Of a stretch of DNA of 12,262 nucleotides, positions 7,598 through 12,262 are shown piece after piece. Each line of letters starts with the position of its first letter. The stretch's first letter is position 1. Below the pieces are notes generated by a model. That model saw only the letters and a list, made by a program, of their open reading frames with translations. It had not been told where the DNA came from and did no database searches. The stretch covers positions 1-12,262 of the forward strand of contig CAZXYA010000259.1 in assembly GCA_964644655.1 (NCBI GenBank), given 5' to 3'. This DNA comes from JAFMDF01 sp964644655. Lineage in GTDB: Bacteria > Bacteroidota > Bacteroidia > Chitinophagales > Saprospiraceae. Both the position numbers and the translations under genes were made by a program.

Positions 7598-8086
7598 TCA
7601 ATTTTTTTTACAAGCCATGCATTCTACTTCTACTTTAGCACCCAAAGCTAGACCATTGGCACCTAAAGCACTTCTAGCAGGTTTTTTGTTTGGAAAAAAT
7701 TTAATGTACTCTTCATTAAAAATACCCCATTCCTTAATATCTTCAATAAAAACTCGACATTTAATAATATCTTCCATCGTAGCACCATTGGCTTCTAGAA
7801 CAGCTTTAATATTTTCCATTGTTTGTTTGGTTTCTGCTCGAATACCTCCTTCAACCAATTTAAAGGAGCCTGGAACATTACCGAGCTGTCCTGATAGATA
7901 AATCATATTGTTGACCATCACCGCATCTGAAAAAGGGAGGTTCATCTTTGTGGTATTCTCAGATACATAGTGTTTTATTATTGTGGGTTTATTGGTCACT
8001 TTAGTCGATGGTTGACAACTAGAAAGTAATAAAACTAATAGTGAAAAGAGTAATAGAGGAGTGGCGGTTGCCATTATATTTTGCAT
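7598..8086 (-). CDS. RidA/YjgF/UK114-family protein with lipoprotein signal
   Basis: The 162-aa product has a lipoprotein signal (hydrophobic residues 7-22, lipobox LSSC with Cys24), a short linker, and a RidA-fold domain from about residue 40 to 160. Family residues are present: the LSGQLG strand (64-69), Arg138 in PARSALG, which in RidA binds the substrate carboxylate, and Glu155 in KVEVECMA. RidA proteins hydrolyse reactive enamine/imine intermediates such as 2-aminoacrylate, normally in the cytoplasm. The signal here predicts a periplasmic, membrane-anchored form. ATG codons at 8086 and 8074 are both possible and give the same lipobox. It is 264 bp upstream of the efflux operon and probably transcribed alone. 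The substrate is unknown; assignment to the superfamily is firm. Confidence 0.9.
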   Translation of the reverse strand: MQNIMATATPLLLFSLLVLLLSSCQPSTKVTNKPTIIKHYVSENTTKMNLPFSDAVMVNNMIYLSGQLGNVPGSFKLVEGGIRAETKQTMENIKAVLEANGATMEDIIKCRVFIEDIKEWGIFNEEYIKFFPNKKPARSALGANGLALGAKVEVECMACKKN

Positions 8087-8155
8087 GATTTGTAATTTTT
8101 TAGCAAAGAGAATGGAATTTAAATTGTAAAAATATTATTGACTTTTAATTAAGGT

Positions 8156-8247
8156 GGTAGGTGCGCTGCACCTTATGGCTTATTTTCAGCTTTAATGATA
8201 TAAATGTAGGCGGTGCGCTGCACCTTGCTATCTTTTTGCGGTTAATA
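8156..8247. repeat. Paired-hairpin intergenic element, copy 2
   Basis: Palindromes GGTGCGCTGCACC at 8160-8172 and 8212-8224 start exactly 52 bp apart, as in copy 1. The tail TCTTTTTGCGGTTAATA (8231-8247) is identical and again begins 19 bp after the second palindrome start. The 39-bp spacer between palindromes matches copy 1 at about 27 of 39 positions by eye. Orientation is the same. It lies 3' of the YdeI-family gene and about 70 bp upstream of the RidA start, so hairpins would sit in a 3' untranslated region. Confidence 0.8.
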
Positions 8248-8255
8248 TTTTTTGA

Positions 8256-8273
8256 CGCTGATTTCGCTGATTA
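8256..8273. repeat. 9-bp tandem repeat (CGCTGATTW)
   Basis: CGCTGATTT at 8256-8264 is directly followed by CGCTGATTA at 8265-8273. It sits 8 bp after the tail of the paired-hairpin element and resembles the CGGATTT pair at 1114-1130. Only two units; it may be part of a larger dispersed repeat. Confidence 0.35.
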
Positions 8274-8329
8274 TTAAGATGTATATCCCCAGCCAGCGCT
8301 ATGCTGAATAGTTCAAAAAGGATAACTCC

Positions 8330-8929
8330 CTACTTTTTCTTATATTTATCATTCAGCCCAATACCTTTCAAAATCATTGGAATTATTTTCTCCATTCGTT
8401 TTTCTTTAGTTGCGGTTCTTTTTGCCGTACTTATATATGCCGCAAACTCTCTTTTGTCAGTTAATGTAAAAGCTTCAAAATGGGTTGCTAATATTTTATT
8501 ATTGTTTAAAGCAGTTTGTAATTCAGGTGGAATGATTAAAGGCTTTTTAGTTCTAGTAGGTTTAATGACCTTACCATCTTTGTGATTTTGAATAGCTTCT
8601 TCTACATAAGCTAACACGGCCGCTTTGTCTATTTCTTCTATAGATTGAAAACGCCATTGCCGCATTGCTTTTGTTTTACCTTCTTGAGCATTTTTCAATA
8701 CGTTTAAATCATCCTTAAGCGTACCACCCTGAAAGAACCAAATGCCAAAGTAATCTTTAAATGCAGCTATTGCTACTATATTTTTGCCTTTTAGCATATA
8801 GGTAGGAAACATCCATTTAATAGTCTCTTCTAATCCAGTAGATAAAATTAATGATCTTAATAATACTAGAGGTGCTTGCCATTTTTCATTATTGGCAATG
8901 TATTCATCGACATTGGTAGATTTTTCCAT
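8330..8929 (-). CDS. YdeI/OmdA-family protein with DUF1801 domain
   Basis: The 199-aa soluble protein has two recognisable parts. Residues about 10-110 are a DUF1801 (YdhG-like) domain with the motif EETIKWMFPTY (34-44) and FGIWFFQGG (61-69). Residues about 130-190 are the OmdA/YdeI tail, IPPELQTALNNN (133-144) followed by FEAFTLTDKREFAAYISTAK (151-170) and the basic TKEKRMEKI. Proteins of this architecture are annotated as YdeI or OmpD-associated and have been tied to bacteriocin or peptide resistance in enterobacteria, but no biochemical activity is established that I know of. An in-frame ATG at 8953 would add eight residues; 8929 fits the family N-terminus better. It appears to be a single-gene unit with repeat-filled gaps on both sides. 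Confidence 0.88.
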   Translation of the reverse strand: MEKSTNVDEYIANNEKWQAPLVLLRSLILSTGLEETIKWMFPTYMLKGKNIVAIAAFKDYFGIWFFQGGTLKDDLNVLKNAQEGKTKAMRQWRFQSIEEIDKAAVLAYVEEAIQNHKDGKVIKPTRTKKPLIIPPELQTALNNNKILATHFEAFTLTDKREFAAYISTAKRTATKEKRMEKIIPMILKGIGLNDKYKKK

Positions 8930-8964
8930 GGTCTTGATGTTAATAATCGACACTTTGTAAGGGT

Positions 8965-9071
8965 AATGAGTTAATAAATTTTAGGCGTTTATGAGGCTAA
9001 AAAGGAAGATATTTAGTTGAAAAAATTACTTATTTAACCTCATTACCTCATTAATCTCACTAACCTCATTA
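8965..9071. repeat. Octamer-like CCTCATTA array with an inverted partner
   Basis: CCTCATTA occurs at 9038-9045 and 9046-9053, a diverged unit at 9054-9062, and ACCTCATTA at 9063-9071. The last overlaps the stop codon (9069-9071) of the Nudix regulator gene. TAATGAGTTAA at 8965-8975 is complementary to this unit and could pair with TTAACCTCATTA across the gap. The region is the 3' flank of the regulator and the upstream flank of the YdeI-family gene. Confidence 0.5.
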
Positions 9072-9833
9072 CTTCTTTTTATGTTTAGATGGAGAAATAT
9101 CGAAATGAAAGTCCTCTTCTTTATATAGATTATAATACCGATCAGGGTCAAATTTGAATAATTTAGCGGGTCGATGTGCTACACCTGCTTGTAATTCTTT
9201 TAAGTCGATAAGCAAATCCATAGAAAGAATTTTTTTTCTAAAATTCCTTTTATCCAATTTTTCTTCTAAGATAGCTTCGTATAAGTGTTGTAATTGAGTA
9301 AGCGTAAATTTAGGAGGGAGTAGTTGGAAGCCAACAGGTTGACGTTTGATATTTAATTTTAAGCGATTAAAACAAGCCGTAAAAATTTCGTCATGATCAA
9401 AAGGTAGATCTAATGCTTTAACTTCTTCAACTGAAAACCAAGCCACTTCTTGTGCAATGGAGGAAGCCTGAAGGCGGTAATCAGAAATTTTAATTAAAGA
9501 ATAATAGGCAACGGTAATGACTCTGCCAAAAGGGTGTCGATTAACTCTACCAAAAGTACTGACTTGTTCTAAATATACTTTTTTTAGCCCAGTTAATTCG
9601 TCTAGTACTCGTTCGGCGGCAGCATCTAAATTTTCATTTTGATGAACAAAATTCCCTGCCAAAGCCCATTGGTCTTTAAAAGGGACTTCCCCTCTTTTAA
9701 TTAATAGTACCTTTAAATCAGCTTCATCAAATCCAAAAATAATATTATCTACGGTGAAAGCACTTTTGAAAAAACTATTAAAAGGATTCATTGTTAAGGC
9801 TGAAGTATTTAATGTTTTGCTTGTATTTTTCAT
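9069..9833 (-). CDS. NrtR/AraR-type regulator: degenerate Nudix domain plus winged helix
   Basis: The 254-aa protein has a Nudix-fold domain (about 24-155) and a C-terminal winged-helix DNA-binding domain (about 168-240). The latter shows the characteristic PPKFTLTQLQHLYEAIL (173-189), LDKRNFRKKIL (193-203) and AHRPAKLFKF (219-228). This is the architecture of NrtR (NAD metabolism, ADP-ribose sensing) and of the Bacteroidota sugar regulator AraR. The Nudix box at 61-83 keeps Glu67, Arg75, Glu79, Gly82 but has Asn61 for Gly, Val76 for Glu and Leu80 for Glu, so metal-dependent hydrolysis is unlikely and ligand sensing is the probable role. The start could be 9833 or the internal ATG at 9791; both precede the domain. 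It follows mtnA by 75 bp, with a palindrome in the gap that may be its own operator. Confidence 0.92.
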   Translation of the reverse strand: MKNTSKTLNTSALTMNPFNSFFKSAFTVDNIIFGFDEADLKVLLIKRGEVPFKDQWALAGNFVHQNENLDAAAERVLDELTGLKKVYLEQVSTFGRVNRHPFGRVITVAYYSLIKISDYRLQASSIAQEVAWFSVEEVKALDLPFDHDEIFTACFNRLKLNIKRQPVGFQLLPPKFTLTQLQHLYEAILEEKLDKRNFRKKILSMDLLIDLKELQAGVAHRPAKLFKFDPDRYYNLYKEEDFHFDISPSKHKKK

Positions 9834-9888
9834 TGAAAGCGAAAATTAGCAAATATTCGCTGGTTTGTCAAAGGTTTTGAAAAGAATT

Positions 9889-9905
9889 AGTGTAAATATT
9901 ACACT
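9889..9905. promoter_or_regulatory. Candidate operator before the Nudix regulator gene
   Basis: AGTGTAAATATTACACT is a perfect 7-bp inverted repeat with a 3-bp centre, the size and symmetry expected for a winged-helix dimer site. It lies 55 bp upstream of the 9833 start and 3 bp after the mtnA stop codon. A related palindrome precedes mtnA (11039-11056), sharing TTAGT and AAATATTAC. Upstream of the start on the minus strand, AATATTTG (9850-9857) resembles the Bacteroidota -7 element. Autoregulation by the adjacent regulator is inference. Confidence 0.55.
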
Positions 9906-9908
9906 TTG

Positions 9909-11015
9909 TTATTGGTATTCAGGAAAAAGTGCTAAAATACTGGGTTCATTAGCTGCACAAATACCTCTTTCTGTAATAATTCCAGTTACCAAATGAGCGG
10001 GCGTAACATCAAAGGCATAATTCATGGCAGGACTATTCTCTGGCGTTAGCAAGACTTGCTGAATAGTTCCATCCTTTGCTTTTCCTTGGATATAGCTGAC
10101 TTCTATAGCGCCTCTTTTTTCAATAGGGATTTCCTTGAGGCCATCACGGATACTCCAATCAAAGGAAGAGTGGGGAAGGGCTACATAAAAAGGAACCTCA
10201 TTATCTTTTGCAGCTAATGCTTTTAAATAAGTACCAATTTTATTAGCAACATCTCCTGTTCTAGTCGTTCGATCACTACCTACAATCACCATATCGACTT
10301 GGCCGTGTTGCATTAAGTGACCACCAACATTATCTGAGATAACGGTATGTGGTACGCCATGATTTAATAATTCGAAAGCCGTAATTCTAGCACCCTGATT
10401 TCGGGGCCTTGTTTCATCTACCCAAACATGTACAGGAATACCAGCGTCATGAGCTGCGTAGATAGGGGAAGTGGCAGTACCATAATCCACACATGCCATC
10501 CAACCCGCATTGCAATGGGTTAAAATATTAATTGGTTGGTCTGGTTTCGCTGCATGTAGTTTCTTGATGATTTCTAGGCCATGCACCCCAATCATGCGAC
10601 AATGTTCTGCACTTTCCTTGCAAGCTTCTTGGGCATAATTTAACGTACAATCTATAGCCTCTTTTTTGGTTTGACAACCAATTAATTTTTTGGAAACTGC
10701 TCGAATAGTATTGGCTAAATCAACAGCGGTCGGTCTAGTTTGATTTAGATAATCACTTTGTTGTTTCAGGTATGGTGCAAAATTATTGTCTGGTGCTTCT
10801 AATGCCGCCAAATACATACCATATGCTGCTGCTGCACCAATGCAAGGGGCTCCTCTTAAATGCATCTCCTTAATGGCAACACCCATTTTATGGCAAGAAT
10901 CTATATCTTCTATTAGAAATTGATGGGGTAAGGCTCTTTGATCAATAATCTGTACAATTGAAGAATTACCTTCCTTTAACCAAATTGTCTGATACGCTTT
11001 TCCTTGAATTTTCAT
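9909..11015 (-). CDS. mtnA: S-methyl-5-thioribose-1-phosphate isomerase
   Basis: The 368-aa enzyme converts the aldose 5-methylthioribose 1-phosphate to the ketose 5-methylthioribulose 1-phosphate in the cytosolic methionine-salvage pathway. It matches the eIF-2B-related isomerase family over its whole length: RGAP (54-57), NQTRPTAVDL (91-100), the catalytic cysteine in THCNAG (Cys168), ETRPRNQGAR (201-210), the catalytic aspartate in GSDR (Asp248), NKIGTY (259-264) and FDVTPA (335-340). The gene is intact and of usual length. The start at 11015 begins MKIQGKAYQTI, as in homologues. No other methionine-salvage gene is in the window. The downstream neighbour is a Nudix-type regulator with palindromes before both genes, suggesting shared control. 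Members of the wider eIF-2B-like family also include ribose-1,5-bisphosphate isomerases, but the motifs favour MtnA. Confidence 0.95.
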   Translation of the reverse strand: MKIQGKAYQTIWLKEGNSSIVQIIDQRALPHQFLIEDIDSCHKMGVAIKEMHLRGAPCIGAAAAYGMYLAALEAPDNNFAPYLKQQSDYLNQTRPTAVDLANTIRAVSKKLIGCQTKKEAIDCTLNYAQEACKESAEHCRMIGVHGLEIIKKLHAAKPDQPINILTHCNAGWMACVDYGTATSPIYAAHDAGIPVHVWVDETRPRNQGARITAFELLNHGVPHTVISDNVGGHLMQHGQVDMVIVGSDRTTRTGDVANKIGTYLKALAAKDNEVPFYVALPHSSFDWSIRDGLKEIPIEKRGAIEVSYIQGKAKDGTIQQVLLTPENSPAMNYAFDVTPAHLVTGIITERGICAANEPSILALFPEYQ

Positions 11016-11038
11016 GCTTCTTTTTTAGCGCTAAATAA

Positions 11039-11056
11039 TTAGTAAAATATTACTAA
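11039..11056. promoter_or_regulatory. Candidate operator before mtnA
   Basis: TTAGTAAAATATTACTAA has perfect 7-bp inverted arms around a 4-bp centre, 24-41 bp upstream of the mtnA start. It resembles the palindrome at 9889-9905. A possible minus-strand promoter just upstream reads TATATTG-like (around 11061-11068) with a TTG about 20 bp further upstream; if right, the palindrome overlaps the transcription start, a position suited to repression. The promoter reading is weak. Confidence 0.45.
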
Positions 11057-11377
11057 AAAACAATATATTGAGGAACTAAAATTGAAAACAATTTGTTTTA
11101 TAAGTAGGAAGCTACATCTCGCCGAATCTTATTTAATTGTAGTGGATAAGGTAAGTATTTAGCCGCTTATAGATCAATTTATTGTTTTTGAGCAAAAGTA
11201 CTAAAGCTACAACTAAAAATCGTTTTCCTGCAAATTATTTAATCACTAAAATTTATCAAAATGGAAAATTTTATTGTGGGAGGTAAAAATGACCTCCTAA
11301 TCGAAGTTAATTGATGGGTGTATAAACATCCGTCTCGCTCCTGACGTAAAAATGAAGTAGTTTTATATACCTCCCAG
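11057..11377. other. Intergenic region upstream of mtnA with alternative hairpins
   Basis: No credible gene is seen. GGAGGT (11279-11284) can pair with ACCTCC (11292-11297) in a 6-bp hairpin with a 7-nt loop. Alternatively GGGAGGT (11278-11284) can pair with ACCTCCC (11369-11375), next to the stop codon of the gene at 11378. The two pairings are mutually exclusive. GTAAAAATGA occurs twice, at 11283-11292 and 11346-11355. The self-complementary CAATATATTG (11061-11070) lies near the possible mtnA promoter. The minus-strand hairpin lacks a following T run, so a terminator for 11378-12163 is not proven. Confidence 0.4.
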
Positions 11378-12163
11378 TTATTTCCATTCAAAACCTATCT
11401 TAAAAACCGTTCGGTTGAACCAGAGTTTAAATTTAGATTCAATTGGATTGCCAAAAGCGTCAAAATTAAGGTTTTCGCCCCTAATATTTTGTAATTGCTG
11501 ACCAATTGAAAGTAGAAAACGCATTCGACGTCGAGAAGCGAAATTAACACCAATTTCTGGCTGAAATAAAAAACCACCCCGATGGTCACCGCCAAAAGCA
11601 TTCTGGTCGGGGAAAGCCCAACCCATTTTACCTGCAACAAAAGGTTTTACTTTTTTATCAAAAGGATAATACCGACCATAGGCAAATACAGGTGTGGAAT
11701 TGATATCGAACCAATTGCCAAAAGAAAAGGTCGTATTATGGCTATCACCAAAACCAACTCCTACCGCTACTTTTTTATTCAAACGATATCCTATAATGAC
11801 TTCTAATTGACTCGTTGCATTATCGCCATCATTGTAAGCACCACCACCAAATTGTAGCGAATAAAAAAGACCTTTGGTATAATGAAATTTAGCACCACTA
11901 TAGATTGCAATGTTTTTGTCTGTTCGACGAATTCGTTTAATATTGACTTTATTTAAGGTAATGGTATCATGAGTGGTCAAAACCATTTGCATGCTTAGGA
12001 GCCCTTCTTGAACGATTTGACCAATAAAAGTCGAGCCGTCATTATAATGTACAATAGCCCTAGTGGTTTCTTTTTTAGTCTTTCTTCCTTGTCCAAAACA
12101 AAGACAAGTACTCAAAAGAAAAAGAGACAATAAGAGGGATAATTTATATTGGTGTTGGGTCAT
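11378..12163 (-). CDS. Secreted, probably outer-membrane beta-barrel protein, function unknown
   Basis: The 261-aa product starts with a signal peptide (hydrophobic residues 7-23, likely cleavage after CFG at 24). Residues about 33-80 form a small beta-rich unit, RAIVHYNDGSTFIGQI (35-50) through a basic NIKRIRR (74-80). From about 86 to the end come alternating, glycine- and aromatic-rich strands typical of an 8- to 10-strand barrel: FYSLQFGGGAY (100-110), EVIIGYRLNKKVAVGVGFG (121-139), TPVFAYGRYYPF (157-168), FLFQPEIGVNF (198-208). The protein ends in VFKIGFEWK, a fitting last strand. I do not recognise a named family. A cysteine at 20 is not in a good lipobox (LSTC). The start at 12163 opens the signal peptide directly. 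The gene stands alone, upstream of mtnA by 362 bp. Confidence 0.75.
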   Translation of the reverse strand: MTQHQYKLSLLLSLFLLSTCLCFGQGRKTKKETTRAIVHYNDGSTFIGQIVQEGLLSMQMVLTTHDTITLNKVNIKRIRRTDKNIAIYSGAKFHYTKGLFYSLQFGGGAYNDGDNATSQLEVIIGYRLNKKVAVGVGFGDSHNTTFSFGNWFDINSTPVFAYGRYYPFDKKVKPFVAGKMGWAFPDQNAFGGDHRGGFLFQPEIGVNFASRRRMRFLLSIGQQLQNIRGENLNFDAFGNPIESKFKLWFNRTVFKIGFEWK

Positions 12164-12197
12164 TGGATTGGATGAAAAGGTTAGAAAAGGCTGGTGA

Positions 12198-12217
12198 AGT
12201 TGTCGGTTGTCGGTTCA
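12198..12217. repeat. Short heptamer array (CGGTTGT type)
   Basis: AGTTGT, CGGTTGT and CGGTTCA follow one another upstream of the outer-membrane protein gene. The unit is the same as in the left arm of the large inverted array at 6100-6136, about 6 kb away, in the same orientation. Confidence 0.5.
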
Positions 12218-12225
12218 GGCTGACC

Positions 12226-12261
12226 GCAAATGATAGGATTTGCTAAATTTTCAAAATTTAG
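12226..12261. repeat. Two adjoining hairpins at the right edge
   Basis: GCAAAT (12226-12231) pairs with ATTTGC (12238-12243) around a 6-nt loop. Sharing its last base, CTAAATTTT (12243-12251) pairs with AAAATTTAG (12253-12261) around one base. The double-hairpin block lies about 60-100 bp upstream of the gene starting at 12163 and may continue past the window, so its nature (repeat or operator) is open. Confidence 0.45.
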
Positions 12262-12262
12262 T

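Noticed and set aside
9069..9833. Active Nudix hydrolase
   Set aside because: Two of the three metal-binding glutamates of the Nudix box and its glycine are replaced, and a winged-helix domain is fused to it; a regulator is the better reading.
11395..11640. Second minus-strand frame within the outer-membrane protein gene
   Set aside because: Out-of-frame shadow; the longer frame has a signal peptide and a barrel-like end.

Overview
This window looks like a chromosomal segment of a Bacteroidota bacterium, possibly Saprospiria-like. The lineage is inferred from AT-rich DNA, the absence of clear Shine-Dalgarno motifs at any start, a Bacteroidota-style outer-membrane protein, lipoprotein and Nudix regulator, and short intergenic repeats. 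All eight genes I can support lie on the minus strand. No rRNA, tRNA, CRISPR array, insertion sequence or broken gene was seen.

In transcription order (high to low coordinates): (i) 11378-12163, an unrecognised secreted, probably beta-barrel outer-membrane protein; (ii) 9909-11015, mtnA (5-methylthioribose-1-phosphate isomerase, methionine salvage); (iii) 9069-9833, an NrtR/AraR-type regulator made of a degenerate Nudix domain plus a winged helix; (iv) 8330-8929, a YdeI/OmdA-family protein with a DUF1801 domain; (v) 7598-8086, a RidA-family protein with a lipoprotein signal; (vi) 7333-1403, a complete tripartite RND efflux operon in the order membrane-fusion protein, inner-membrane pump, TolC-like outer-membrane channel; (vii) 299-997, a membrane-anchored DUF2459 (TIGR02117) protein. 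A strong plus-strand terminator at 76-111 suggests that a convergent gene lies just left of the window.

The efflux genes explain each other: the adaptor (6182-7333) should link the pump (2929-6090) to the channel (1403-2716). The mtnA/regulator pair carries similar palindromes in front of both genes (9889-9905 and 11039-11056). This suggests a small regulon in which a Nudix-derived sensor controls itself and mtnA, but that is inference.

The main unexplained structure is between genes. Two 92-bp elements (1309-1400 and 8156-8247) have the same architecture: two short hairpins exactly 52 bp apart and an identical 17-bp tail. Heptamer arrays sit at 2898-2925, 6100-6179 and 12198-12217, and octamer-like arrays at 8965-9071. 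Several touch or overlap stop codons, including a large inverted pair inside the efflux operon. I do not see an obvious new multi-gene system. The best candidates for new biology are the Nudix regulator-mtnA circuit, the paired-hairpin element and the exported RidA.
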